From: Collinsella aerofaciens
GTDB taxonomy: Bacteria; Actinomycetota; Coriobacteriia; Coriobacteriales; Coriobacteriaceae
Assembly: GCF_018785245.1 (NCBI RefSeq)
Contig: NZ_WQPL01000012.1
Location: 1 to 55,858 of the forward strand
Direction of reading: 5' to 3'
DNA: 55,858 nucleotides
The notes under the pieces were generated by a model. It was not told the origin of the DNA. It was given only the letters and a program-made list of their open reading frames with translations, and did no database searches. Shown here piece by piece: positions 35,531 to 43,761 of the stretch; the stretch's first letter is position 1, and each line of letters opens with the position of its first letter. The translations under genes and the position numbers were made by a program.

Positions 35531-36610
35531 CTATTCGTCGCCGAAGCTGATGCCCAGCGCCTTGGCCTCGCGCACCAGATCACTCTGGGGATCGACAAAC
35601 TTGAGCTTGCCGGCGACATCCTCGAGCGGCATGTGGCACATCTTGCCGTCGCGCAGGGCAATCATGTAGCCAAACTCGCCGCGCAGGCAGCCGAGCGCTG
35701 CCTCGACGCCGCACTGGGTCGCAAAGATGCGGTCCTGGGCGTCGGGCTGGCCGCCGCGCTGCGTGTGGCCGGGGATGGCGACGCGGGTCTCGCGACCGGT
35801 CTTGGCCTCGATCTCCTTGGCGATGTCGTACACGATTGACGGGCTCGTGCGCTCGGCGAGCTTCTTCTTGTACTCCTTCTTGGGCAGCGCCGCGTCCTCC
35901 TTGGAGATAGCGCCCTCGGCGACGGCCACGATAGTAAAGCGGCTGCCGGTCTCCATGCGATGCTCGATGGTCTTGATGACGTTATCCATGTCGTAGGGAA
36001 TCTCGGGAATCAAGATGACATCTGCGCCGCCCGCGACGCCGGCATACAGCGGAATCCAGCCAACCTTGTGACCCATGATCTCGATAACGAACACGCGGCC
36101 GTGACTTGAGGCGGTGGTGTGAATGTCGTCGATGCACTTGGTAGCGACGTCGATGGCGCTCGTAAAGCCAAACGTCAACTCGGTGCCCCAGGTGTCGTTA
36201 TCGATGGTCTTGGGCAGGGCGATAACGTTGAGGCCCTCTTCGCGCAGGCGGTTGGCGGTCTTGGTGGAGCCGTTGCCGCCCAGCATAAACAGGCAGTCGA
36301 GCTGCAGCTTATGATAGGTGTGGACCATCGCCGGCACCTTCTCGACGCCGTCGGCCTCGGGAGTGTCCAGGCGCTTGAATGGCGTACGGCTCGTGCCCAG
36401 AATGGTGCCGCCGCGGGTGAGGATGCCGCTAAAATCGGCGGGAGTCATGACACGGAATCTGCTGTAGATAAGGCCCTGGTAGCCGTCCTCAAAACCATAG
36501 ATTTCAATAGGCTCTTCGCTATTGGTCATAAGCGTTTTGACAATGCCGCGCATGGTGGCGTTGAGCGCCTGGCAGTCGCCGCCACTGGTAAGAAGACCGA
36601 TCCTAAGCAT
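35531..36610 (-). CDS. pfkA: 6-phosphofructokinase
   Basis: It phosphorylates fructose 6-phosphate in glycolysis. The 359-residue protein has GLLTSGGDCQALNATMRG at the N-terminus, the catalytic PKTIDND (133-139), the substrate-binding EIMGHKVGW, and AIPGHTQRGGQPDAQDR. The metal/nucleotide loop reads GGNGST (111-116): the Gly that marks ATP rather than pyrophosphate use is kept, but the usual Asp before it is Asn. The clade resembles enzymes of anaerobic Gram-positives. GGAAGGA precedes the ATG. An inverted repeat lies about 40 nt upstream and a family A element follows the stop. Confidence 0.9.
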   Translation of the reverse strand: MLRIGLLTSGGDCQALNATMRGIVKTLMTNSEEPIEIYGFEDGYQGLIYSRFRVMTPADFSGILTRGGTILGTSRTPFKRLDTPEADGVEKVPAMVHTYHKLQLDCLFMLGGNGSTKTANRLREEGLNVIALPKTIDNDTWGTELTFGFTSAIDVATKCIDDIHTTASSHGRVFVIEIMGHKVGWIPLYAGVAGGADVILIPEIPYDMDNVIKTIEHRMETGSRFTIVAVAEGAISKEDAALPKKEYKKKLAERTSPSIVYDIAKEIEAKTGRETRVAIPGHTQRGGQPDAQDRIFATQCGVEAALGCLRGEFGYMIALRDGKMCHMPLEDVAGKLKFVDPQSDLVREAKALGISFGDE

Positions 36611-36648
36611 GATGAATCCTTCCGGGCAAGTTATAACATGCGCATAAG

Positions 36649-36681
36649 TTTACCCCCGCACACTGTTGATACGGGGGTAAA
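36649..36681. promoter_or_regulatory. 10-bp inverted repeat upstream of pfkA
   Basis: TTTACCCCCG and CGGGGGTAAA are separated by 13 bp, with a TATAAC -10 candidate between the repeat and pfkA on the reverse strand. It may be an operator or a terminator of the upstream amidohydrolase gene; no U-tract is present. Confidence 0.45.
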
Positions 36682-36750
36682 ACGTGTTAGCTCAAGCGTA
36701 TAGAAATGTAAACAACGTCAGGCGAGCGTAAGGTCGACGAGCCTGGGTCC

Positions 36751-37836
36751 TTACAGTGCGAAGGCGTCGACGTCGCCCCAGTGGCGGCGCAGCGTAATGG
36801 CGGCGGCGGGTTCGGTATTGTCAAAGACGACCGACCATTGCGTATTGCTGGTGATGTCTTTCGGATTGGGTTCTTGCGCTGCAGCGCGTAGGGCCTTCCA
36901 AGCGACTGCCTCGTCCTGGGCACCGACATGGGCGTCAAGGACATCGGCGATTGCGATGGCGCGCTCTTTACCATGGCCCAGCTCGTCATTCTTTTGGTTG
37001 GGCAGCACTTCGTCGCCATAGCAGGCGTAGAAGTTCGTAACCTGGCGTACAGGAGTCGCTTTGAAAGCGCGGTCCGGATCGCGCGGATCCCACTCTACTA
37101 CGCGCGCGTCACCGGCGGCGTCGTTGATAAAGAAGTGGTAATCGCGTCCTGCCATGGCGTGCATGTCGTAGGCGGAAAGTAGGTCGACAGCTTCTTGCGT
37201 GGTGGCGGCACGGTCGAGCACCAGACGGATGGCGAGCGAGGTATTGATGACGGAGCGTTGCGTGTCCTGGTCACAGGGCTTGGAATCCAGGGTGAGTACG
37301 GCAATGGACACGCCACATTCGTTAACACCGTCGAGCTGGGCAAACGGGCCCATGAGTGCGGCGGCGCGTCCGGCGACGGAGTTAAGCGGAGTGTTATCGC
37401 CCAGGTTGTTAAGGGCGGCAAGCCCGATTGAGGCATAGCCGCCGTGTGGGTGATTGCGTACCAGCAGCGCCGAGGTGTCGTCCTTAAAGTCGTAATTGCG
37501 ACCGGTGCGCACACGGCCTTCGGCATCTACGGCGACAAAAGCGCTGCAGGCAAACTGGGGTGCCTGGACATGTGCCGGCACACCGGGCAGCACCTGCGCC
37601 ACCACGGCATCGATGTAGGCCTGGTCGTCGCGCACGCCAGCGGCGATGATGCGATCAAGATCGTAGTCGTAGGCTATGTCGATTGCATACAGGTCATAGC
37701 CATCCGCGTAGCCGGTCAAGCGTTTGAGCGACGCGGCGGACTTGATTTGCTTGTGATAAACGATACCGGTGGCAGCGGCAAGGCTGACGGCGACTCCCGC
37801 GACACCGCAGGCGATGGCAATGTTACGTGGCTTCAT
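36751..37836 (-). CDS. Membrane-anchored Ntn-type linear amide hydrolase (choloylglycine/penicillin acylase-like)
   Basis: The 361-residue protein begins with an uncleaved signal anchor (about residues 5-24). About 95 residues in, FACSAFVAVDAEGRVRTGRNYDF supplies the candidate nucleophile Cys, the Arg and the Asp of the choloylglycine/acyltransferase fold. Later motifs VEWDP and TNFY fit the same fold. Unlike a standard bile salt hydrolase, which starts at the Cys after Met removal, this enzyme carries a long N-terminal segment. It would need maturation before the Cys, as in C45/C59-like relatives. Substrates could be N-acyl amino acids, penicillin-like compounds or conjugated bile acids. It is divergent from the M18 peptidase gene. 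Confidence 0.7.
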   Translation of the reverse strand: MKPRNIAIACGVAGVAVSLAAATGIVYHKQIKSAASLKRLTGYADGYDLYAIDIAYDYDLDRIIAAGVRDDQAYIDAVVAQVLPGVPAHVQAPQFACSAFVAVDAEGRVRTGRNYDFKDDTSALLVRNHPHGGYASIGLAALNNLGDNTPLNSVAGRAAALMGPFAQLDGVNECGVSIAVLTLDSKPCDQDTQRSVINTSLAIRLVLDRAATTQEAVDLLSAYDMHAMAGRDYHFFINDAAGDARVVEWDPRDPDRAFKATPVRQVTNFYACYGDEVLPNQKNDELGHGKERAIAIADVLDAHVGAQDEAVAWKALRAAAQEPNPKDITSNTQWSVVFDNTEPAAAITLRRHWGDVDAFAL

Positions 37837-37997
37837 GACGGCTCCTCTCGTCCTGTTAGCGCAATTGTCGCAAAAGGAGCGCGGGCATGATGGCTCAACT
37901 TGGTGAGCGGCGCGGAATTAAGCACGGAATGAAGAGTGCGGCGCTGGCGTGGCGGGGTATGCTGGAGGGGACCATCAACCCAGCGAAAGGGGAGAGC

Positions 37998-39383
37998 ATG
38001 ACGGATCAGGAAACGCCCGAGCGCGTACACGTGACGGCCGACGATATCGAGGCCGCCAACGACCTTATCGACTTTATCGAGGCATGTCCCAGCATGTTCC
38101 ATACGGCGGCGACCATTATGGCCGAGCTCGACGAGGCAGGCTTTACCTACCTGCCCGAGAACGCGGCGTGGGACATCGAGCCGGGCGGGCGTTATTACAC
38201 GCAGCGCAACACCTCGAGCGTTGTTGCCTTTAAGGTGGGCGAGGACCTGGCCGCGACGTGGGGCGAGGACGGCGTTGCCGGTGACTATCATTTTCAGCTC
38301 ACGGCGTCGCACAGCGACTCGCCGACGTTTAAGGTTAAGGCCGTGCCCGAGCTCGACGGCGCGGGCGAGACGCTGCGCCTGAACACCGAGGCCTACGGCG
38401 GCATGATTGACTACACCTGGTTCGATCGCCCGCTGGCGCTCGCGGGCCGCGTGCTGGTGCGCGAGGGCGACCGTATCGAGAGTCGCTTGCTCGCCACCGA
38501 GCGCGAAGTCGCCATCATTCCGAGTCTTGCTATCCATATGAACCGCGGCGTTAACGAGGGCTTTGCTCCCAACCGAGCCGTTGACCTGTGCCCGCTCATT
38601 AGCGCCGGCGAACTCAAGCAGGGAGATTTTGATGCCCTGATTGCCGATGAGCTGGACGTCGAGCCCGAGCAGATTCTGGGCCGCGATCTGTTCCTGGTCA
38701 ATCGTCAGGATGCGCGCATTTGGGGCTGGGCTGACGAGTTTATCTCGACGCCCAAGCTTGACGACCTGGCCTGCGCCTATACCTCGCTACAGGCATTTTT
38801 GGGCGCCGAGAACGCGCACAACGTCTCGGTCTTCTGTTGCTTTGATAACGAGGAGGTTGGCTCCGAGACCAAGCAGGGTGCCATGTCGACGTTCTTGGCC
38901 GACGCGCTGCGCCGCATCAACGGATCGTTGGGCTTTGACGACGAGTCGTACCACCGCGCGCTTGCGGCCTCGATGCTCGTGAGCTGCGACAACGCACATG
39001 CCGTGCATCCCAACCATGCCGAGAAGTGCGATGCCCGCAACCAGGTGGTGCTTAACGGCGGCATCGTCGTCAAGGAAGCTGCTAACCAGCACTACTGCAC
39101 CGATGCCTTTAGCCGCGCGGTGTTCCAGGCCATCTGCGATGACGCCGACGTGCCCACGCAGGCCTTCGCCAACAAGAGCGACATGGCCGGCGGCTCCACG
39201 CTCGGCAATCTGTCCAATATGCAGGCGAGCATGCATGCCGTGGACGTGGGCCTGCCGCAGCTGGCCATGCACTCAAGCTACGAGACCGGCGGCGTGCGCG
39301 ACGTGATGTGCGCCATCCGCGCCCTCACGGCCTTCTACGAGCGCGACCTAACCATCAACGGTGCCGAAAGTGTGGAACTCTAA
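37998..39383 (+). CDS. M18-family aminopeptidase
   Basis: This 461-residue cytosolic metallopeptidase trims N-terminal residues from peptides. Metal-ligand motifs of the family are visible: TASHSDSPTFKVK (first His/Asp), STPKLDDLACAY (bridging Asp), CFDNEEVGSETKQGA (catalytic Glu pair), SCDNAHAVHPN and AMHSSYETGG (last His). ATG 37998 has GGGGAG just upstream; earlier in-frame ATGs have no ribosome binding site and lie outside the conserved fold. It is divergent from the Ntn hydrolase and ends close to a hairpin repeat and a family B element. Confidence 0.92.
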   Translation: MTDQETPERVHVTADDIEAANDLIDFIEACPSMFHTAATIMAELDEAGFTYLPENAAWDIEPGGRYYTQRNTSSVVAFKVGEDLAATWGEDGVAGDYHFQLTASHSDSPTFKVKAVPELDGAGETLRLNTEAYGGMIDYTWFDRPLALAGRVLVREGDRIESRLLATEREVAIIPSLAIHMNRGVNEGFAPNRAVDLCPLISAGELKQGDFDALIADELDVEPEQILGRDLFLVNRQDARIWGWADEFISTPKLDDLACAYTSLQAFLGAENAHNVSVFCCFDNEEVGSETKQGAMSTFLADALRRINGSLGFDDESYHRALAASMLVSCDNAHAVHPNHAEKCDARNQVVLNGGIVVKEAANQHYCTDAFSRAVFQAICDDADVPTQAFANKSDMAGGSTLGNLSNMQASMHAVDVGLPQLAMHSSYETGGVRDVMCAIRALTAFYERDLTINGAESVEL

Positions 39384-39386
39384 AAT

Positions 39387-39433
39387 CTGCCAAAAAGGGA
39401 CAGGTTTACTTTGGCAGGTTTTATCTGGGCAAA
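39387..39433 (+). repeat. GACAG-loop hairpin repeat, copy 3
   Basis: CTGCCAAA...CTTTGGCAG encloses AAGGGACAGGTTTA and is followed by the shared GTTTTATCTGGGCAAA tail, 3 nt after the M18 peptidase stop. Confidence 0.85.
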
Positions 39434-39503
39434 TGCCGCAATACCACCAGCTGGACGGAATTGTTAAGACACCGCGGGTTGGGCAAACGTCAGCGAGCGA
39501 CGT

Positions 39504-39617
39504 CCAGAGCGAACAAGTTGGCATGAAAAAGGCGAGGTATTGACCTTCTGGTCATGCCTCGCCTTTTGAATGACAAATTGTCGCTCTGGGCGGCGCGCAG
39601 CGTCGACCGGTCCGCCG
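39504..39617 (-). ncRNA. Structured 3'-UTR element, family B, copy 2
   Basis: Read on the reverse strand it starts 24 nt after the stop of the 2-hydroxyacid dehydrogenase gene. Plus-strand pairings are CCAGAGCGA (39504-39512) with TCGCTCTGG (39581-39589), ACAA with TTGT, TGGCAT with ATGACA (one mismatch), and a 14-bp apical stem AAAAGGCGAGGTAT / ATGCCTCGCCTTTT capped by GACC-TTCT-GGTC. The outer and apical stems differ in sequence from copy 1 but pair at the same positions. Confidence 0.62.
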
Positions 39618-39640
39618 TTCGTTAGAACGGCGGAACAAGA

Positions 39641-40576
39641 TTAGTGCTCAATCCAACAGCGCAGGGTTTCGCCGACTTGCAGGTGACGCAGATTCTCCGC
39701 GGCGATGTCGACCACATTATTGAGTGTGGCCTCTAGGTGGAACCAGCCGGAGACGTGTGGCGTGATGAGCATGTTGGGCGCATCCCACAGTGGGCTTGTC
39801 TCAGGCAACGGTTCGGGGTCGGTGACGTCGACCGCGGCGCCGGCGAGATGTCCCGACTCCAGGGCGGCAACCAAGTCGTCGGCGACCACAAGGTCGCCGC
39901 GGCCGCCGTTGGCAAAGAAGGCGCTCGGTTTCATCGCGGCGAAGAACTCGGCGTTCGCCAGGCCGCGGGTCTCGGGTGTGCTCGGCATAAAGGATGCGAC
40001 GACGTCTGCCTCCGCCAAGTGCTCAGACAGGGCATCCATGCCGTCCATGTCCTCAAACACAATGGGGTAGACGAGCGGATGGCGCTTGATGCCGCGGACG
40101 TGCGCACCCATGCCACGGCAGAGCGTGGCAAAGTGGCCGCCGATATCGCCCGCGCCCAGCACCAGCACGTTGGCGTTTTTGAGCGAGGTAACCGGCCCCA
40201 AATCCTTCCAGCGATGCTCACGCTGCAGATCGTGATAGCCGGGCAGACGCTTCATCATAGACAGCACCATGGCAAACATGTGCTCGCTTACGGCCTGGCC
40301 GTAGGCGCCCACCGAGCAAGACAGTTTGGCGTCGGCCGGTACGGTGCCGGCGGCAAGGTAGTCGTCATAGCCGGCGGTCTGCAATTGCAACAGCTGGAGA
40401 TGCTCGCATGCCGTGAGCATGTCAGGGTCGATGTTGCCCAGGATCACGTCGGCATCGGCGACCTGCTCGCGCGTGGCGGCGTCGGCGCTCGTGTAGATAA
40501 AGTCCTCGCCCGGAGCGCTCGACTCAAGAATTGCGCGATGGCGGTCATTGACGGGCAGCAAAACCAGGATGTTCAC
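39641..40576 (-). CDS. D-isomer-specific 2-hydroxyacid dehydrogenase
   Basis: This 311-residue NAD(P)-dependent oxidoreductase has the Rossmann motif GAGDIGGHFA, the substrate-binding Arg in FANGGRGDLV, the Glu in DVTDPEPLP and the catalytic His in ITPHVSGW, all in the usual order. The start is taken as GTG 40576 because GGAGAGGA lies 8 nt upstream; the open frame extends further but runs into a repeat. It could act on glyoxylate, hydroxypyruvate, phosphoglycerate or a branched-chain keto acid; the N-terminal domain is too short and divergent for SerA. It is followed by a family B element. Confidence 0.87.
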   Translation of the reverse strand: MNILVLLPVNDRHRAILESSAPGEDFIYTSADAATREQVADADVILGNIDPDMLTACEHLQLLQLQTAGYDDYLAAGTVPADAKLSCSVGAYGQAVSEHMFAMVLSMMKRLPGYHDLQREHRWKDLGPVTSLKNANVLVLGAGDIGGHFATLCRGMGAHVRGIKRHPLVYPIVFEDMDGMDALSEHLAEADVVASFMPSTPETRGLANAEFFAAMKPSAFFANGGRGDLVVADDLVAALESGHLAGAAVDVTDPEPLPETSPLWDAPNMLITPHVSGWFHLEATLNNVVDIAAENLRHLQVGETLRCWIEH

Positions 40577-40596
40577 AAGCAGTCCTCTCCGCTCGA

Positions 40597-40643
40597 CCTG
40601 CAAAAAGGGACAGGTTTTTTGGCAGGTTTTATCAGGCAAAACG
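40597..40643 (+). repeat. GACAG-loop hairpin repeat, copy 4
   Basis: CCTGCAAAAAGGGACAGG...TTTTTTGGCAGG with the tail TTTTATCAGGCAAAACG. It contains small deletions relative to the other copies. Confidence 0.8.
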
Positions 40644-40655
40644 TTCAAATAAAAA

Positions 40656-40694
40656 CGCCGGATGCAAGACGAGCGTGCCCGTCAGCATCCGGCG
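40656..40694 (-). terminator. Terminator of map
   Basis: CGCCGGATGC pairs perfectly with GCATCCGGCG. On the reverse strand it is followed by TTTTTATTT. Confidence 0.85.
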
Positions 40695-40703
40695 CATCCA
40701 CGG

Positions 40704-41591
40704 CTACCAGCTCAGCAGCTCGTAACCGTCCTCGGTCACCACGAGCTGTACCTCGCACTGGGCCGAATCGCTGCCGTCCTTGGTGCGCACGCACCAACCG
40801 TCACCCTTGCTGATCTTGATGTCGGGCGCTCCGGCATTGACCATGGGCTCAATGGTAAAGACCATGCCCGGAGCCATGATGGTGTCCACATCGGGTGCCT
40901 CGGTGGTAAAGCCCACAAACGGGTCCTCGTGGAACTCCTTGCCGATGCCGTGTCCGCCGTACTCGCGCACCACGCTAAAGCCGGCGTCCTCGACCGTCTT
41001 TTGTACGGCCTCGGCCATAACGGACAGCGGCAGCCATGGCTTGACGGCCGCCAGGCCCGCCTCCACGCTGGCGCGGGTGACGTCGACAAGACGCTGGCGC
41101 TCGGCAGAGACCTCGCCGATGCAGAACATGCGGCTCGAGTCGCTAAAGTAGCCGTCCAAAATCGTGGAGCAGTCCACGTTGATGATGTCGCCCTCGTGCA
41201 GCACGTCTGTATCGCAGGGGATACCGTGACAGACCACATCGTTGATCGAGGTGCACACGCTCTTGGGGTAGCCCTCGTAGTTGAGATCGGCCGGCGTGCC
41301 GCCGTGCTCGACGGTGTAGTCGTAGATCATCTGGTCGATCTGGTTGGTGGTCATGCCCGCGGCGATGTGTTCGCCTACGTAATCGAGCACACCCACGTTG
41401 ATGGCGGCCGAGCGCTTGATGCCCTCGATATCGGCGGGCGTCTTGTAGAGCGTGCGGGGCAGAACCTCCCAGCCCTCTTCCCACAAGCGCTCGAGGCGCT
41501 CATCAAAGGCGCTATGGCATTTCTTATATTTTTTGCCGCTGCCGCACCAGCAGGCGTCGTTGCGGCCGGGCACGGGTCCTTTGTCATACAT
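40704..41591 (-). CDS. map: Methionine aminopeptidase with N-terminal SEC-C zinc motif
   Basis: It removes the initiator methionine from nascent proteins. The 295-residue protein starts with an SEC-C-type metal motif (C14-x-C16...C25-H26, CWCGSGKKYKKCH), the extension that in related proteins binds zinc and contacts the ribosome. The type I peptidase domain follows, with metal ligands in INVDCSTILDGYFSDSS (two Asp), GHGIGKEFHEDP (His) and TIEPMV/QCEVQLVVT (two Glu). ATG 41591 has AAAGGAAG just upstream; the open frame continues into a repeat. A terminator follows. Confidence 0.93.
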   Translation of the reverse strand: MYDKGPVPGRNDACWCGSGKKYKKCHSAFDERLERLWEEGWEVLPRTLYKTPADIEGIKRSAAINVGVLDYVGEHIAAGMTTNQIDQMIYDYTVEHGGTPADLNYEGYPKSVCTSINDVVCHGIPCDTDVLHEGDIINVDCSTILDGYFSDSSRMFCIGEVSAERQRLVDVTRASVEAGLAAVKPWLPLSVMAEAVQKTVEDAGFSVVREYGGHGIGKEFHEDPFVGFTTEAPDVDTIMAPGMVFTIEPMVNAGAPDIKISKGDGWCVRTKDGSDSAQCEVQLVVTEDGYELLSW

Positions 41592-41643
41592 GGCTAACTT
41601 CCTTTCATCCGCAGCTAGTATAGCCCACCCACGCGTCCATAAA

Positions 41644-41709
41644 AGTTGCGGTGATATAGTTCCGATTAAGCGGTTTAACAGCATAAACAGGAACTATATC
41701 ACCGCAACT
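41644..41709. repeat. 20-bp perfect inverted repeat with 26-bp loop
   Basis: AGTTGCGGTGATATAGTTCC (41644-41663) is the exact reverse complement of 41690-41709. It lies between map and the radical SAM gene, about 50 bp from the map start and 40 bp from the radical SAM stop. No U-tract. It may be a small mobile hairpin or a regulatory site. Confidence 0.6.
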
Positions 41710-41750
41710 GATGGAGCGGGGTGGCGGGCACTAGCTGCTGCGTGGTTTTG

Positions 41751-42527
41751 CTAGTAGCTCGCCTGACAGGGGATGCCGAGGGCGCGCACACGCGCGGCAA
41801 TGGCGTCGAGGACGTCGGGTGCTGCTTTGGCAAGGCCGGTGACCGGTGTCTCGCGCGCCACCGTGTAGATGGTCGCCTCCTGCGGACGAATGCGCTCGAG
41901 TGCCGCGAGCCAAGGGCCAACGTACTCCTCGCCGGTATTGTCGAGAGGATTGCCCTGGTGTTCGCCGGTCAAAAACATCGTCTGGATAATGACGTGGCCG
42001 TTAAAGCTCGCGAACGTCTCGATCTGGTGCTCCACATCGTAGGGGCCAACGGGTTGATCGAGCAGCTGGATAAATGCCGGGTCGACCGTATCGAGCTTGA
42101 GGATGTTGTCGTCGACCATCATGAGCGCGTCGTGTACCTGGGGACGGTCGGCGCGCGTGCCGTTGGAGAGCACGGCGATCTTGGAGTTTGGGGCAAGCTC
42201 GTCGCGCAGCGCGACAGCGCCGGCGATGGCCTGCGGAAACTCCGGTGCGGCGGTGGGCTCGCCGTTGCCGGCAAACGTGATTACATCGGGCAGCTCACCT
42301 TCGACTGCCATCTCGCGCAGCTTTGCCTCGAGCGCGTCGAGTACCACGGCGGCTGTGTTGTACGGCTCATGACAGGGGCGCTCGGCGTTGAGGCCGTTTT
42401 CGCAGTAAATGCAGTCGAACGTGCAGATTTTGCCGCTGGCCGGCATCATGTTGACGCCGAGCGAGAGACCAAGGCGACGGCTGCGAACGGGCCCAAAGAT
42501 GGGGCTGGCATTTAGAAACGTAGACAT
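41751..42527 (-). CDS. Radical SAM protein of the COG0731 type
   Basis: This 258-residue protein begins with ASPIFGPVRSRRLGLSLGVN, the family N-terminal signature, and has the cluster motif CTFDCIYC (C-x3-C-x2-C) and a SAM-binding DVITFAGNGEPTAAPEF. Relatives are TYW1-like Fe-S oxidoreductases without the flavodoxin domain; their reactions are mostly unknown. ATG 42527 is preferred because GAGGAG lies 9 nt upstream; the ATG at 42533 is too close to that site. It is a single gene with no obvious partner. Confidence 0.8.
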   Translation of the reverse strand: MSTFLNASPIFGPVRSRRLGLSLGVNMMPASGKICTFDCIYCENGLNAERPCHEPYNTAAVVLDALEAKLREMAVEGELPDVITFAGNGEPTAAPEFPQAIAGAVALRDELAPNSKIAVLSNGTRADRPQVHDALMMVDDNILKLDTVDPAFIQLLDQPVGPYDVEHQIETFASFNGHVIIQTMFLTGEHQGNPLDNTGEEYVGPWLAALERIRPQEATIYTVARETPVTGLAKAAPDVLDAIAARVRALGIPCQASY

Positions 42528-42752
42528 AGGCATATGCTCCTCAAGACAATTGTGCCTAAGCATAGCATCGGCTCCAAAACAAGGTGCGGGCTCTTGCTTT
42601 ACAAGTTTCGTTTTTTCACGTCGCTCATTATGCTGCGCCATGAAAAGCCTCGGCTCGGGTACAGTTAATTTGTTAACAAGGCATAAGGCAATGCGGGTCC
42701 ATCCAACCGTACTGACGTGCAACTGGATGGGCATTGATGATGGGGGCACAAC

Positions 42753-43550
42753 ATGGATTTTACGGTCGAGAATGCGGGCACCACGATTGCCTGTCGCGAA
42801 TATGCCGGCCCGGATGTGTCGCCTGATGCTCCTGCTTTGGTGTGCGTGCACGGCGCTTGTGTCGACGGCACATTTTTCGACGGTATCGCTTGTGAGCTCA
42901 GCCGCAACTACCGCGTAATTGCCTACGACCGCCGCGGCTGCGGTGGCAGCAGCGATGCGGCAGACGGCAGCTATGATCTTGCCGCTCAGGCCGCCGACCT
43001 GCAAGCCGTGATCGAACACGTTGGCGCTCCGGCAAATGTGCTTGCGCATAGTGCCGGTACGTTGGTTGCGCTGGAGCTTCTTCGCACCGAACCCCATCTC
43101 GTCGCCCGTGCGATTCTGCATGAGCCGGCTGTGTCGGCCAAAGGTGTCGGTATGGGCGCAGCTCCGGTTTTGCTCGATATGATTGCGGCGGGAAAGGTTT
43201 CAAGGGCGCTCCGGCTTTTCTTGGGAGCCCTCGGCGACTTGGACCCCGAGGCTCCTGGGACGACCGAAGCGGAAGTCAAACATGCCCTGCGCAATGGTCG
43301 TTGCTTTATGGCCAATGAATACGGAACAAATATGACATATGCTCCCGACTGGGAGCACGCTCGCGCGTCAAAGGCGGTGTCGGCCGTGTTCTTGGGCGAG
43401 CTCTCGGTTGGCACGCCCCGCGAGGCGGGCACGAGGGTGGCTGCCGAATATCTCGATTGCCCCCTTGTGACGATTCCGGGCGCGCATAACGGTCTGCGCG
43501 ATCGCCCCGTTACGGCGGCAAATGCCGTTCGTGATGTCTTGGAGCGTTAG
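42753..43550 (+). CDS. Alpha/beta hydrolase
   Basis: The 265-residue cytosolic protein has the oxyanion segment VCVHGACVDG, the strand RVIAYDRRGCGGSS, the nucleophile elbow LAHSAGTLVAL, and the catalytic His in IPGAHNGLRDRP near the C-terminus. It resembles small-molecule esterases or peroxidase-like hydrolases; the substrate is unknown. GGGGG lies upstream of the ATG at a suitable distance. A TTAA-rich palindrome near 42664 (GTTAATTTGTTAAC) may be part of its control region. Confidence 0.82.
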   Translation: MDFTVENAGTTIACREYAGPDVSPDAPALVCVHGACVDGTFFDGIACELSRNYRVIAYDRRGCGGSSDAADGSYDLAAQAADLQAVIEHVGAPANVLAHSAGTLVALELLRTEPHLVARAILHEPAVSAKGVGMGAAPVLLDMIAAGKVSRALRLFLGALGDLDPEAPGTTEAEVKHALRNGRCFMANEYGTNMTYAPDWEHARASKAVSAVFLGELSVGTPREAGTRVAAEYLDCPLVTIPGAHNGLRDRPVTAANAVRDVLER

Positions 43551-43717
43551 CACGCTCGATGACCTGCGGGGAGAGGGGTTGTTAGCGTTTCGTCATTGTT
43601 AACGAATGCGTCCATAACCGCGCGCCCGCGGCTCCATTACCGCCGCTGGCCAGGTCATAAAAATGTAACGATAATCGCGCGTTTGCCTTCAGCTGTTAGA
43701 TGTTACCCTTGTACCAA

Positions 43718-43746
43718 TTGATATGCACCGTTGCCGTGCATAACGA
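43718..43746 (+). promoter_or_regulatory. Promoter with spacer palindrome before the GGDEF-REC-HD-GYP gene
   Basis: -35 TTGATA (43718-43723), 17-bp spacer, -10 TAACGA (43741-43746). ATGCAC and GTGCAT (43723-43741) form a palindrome that fills the spacer, a position suited to a repressor or an MerR-like activator. Confidence 0.4.
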
Positions 43747-43761
43747 TAGAAAGGGCCCCAT

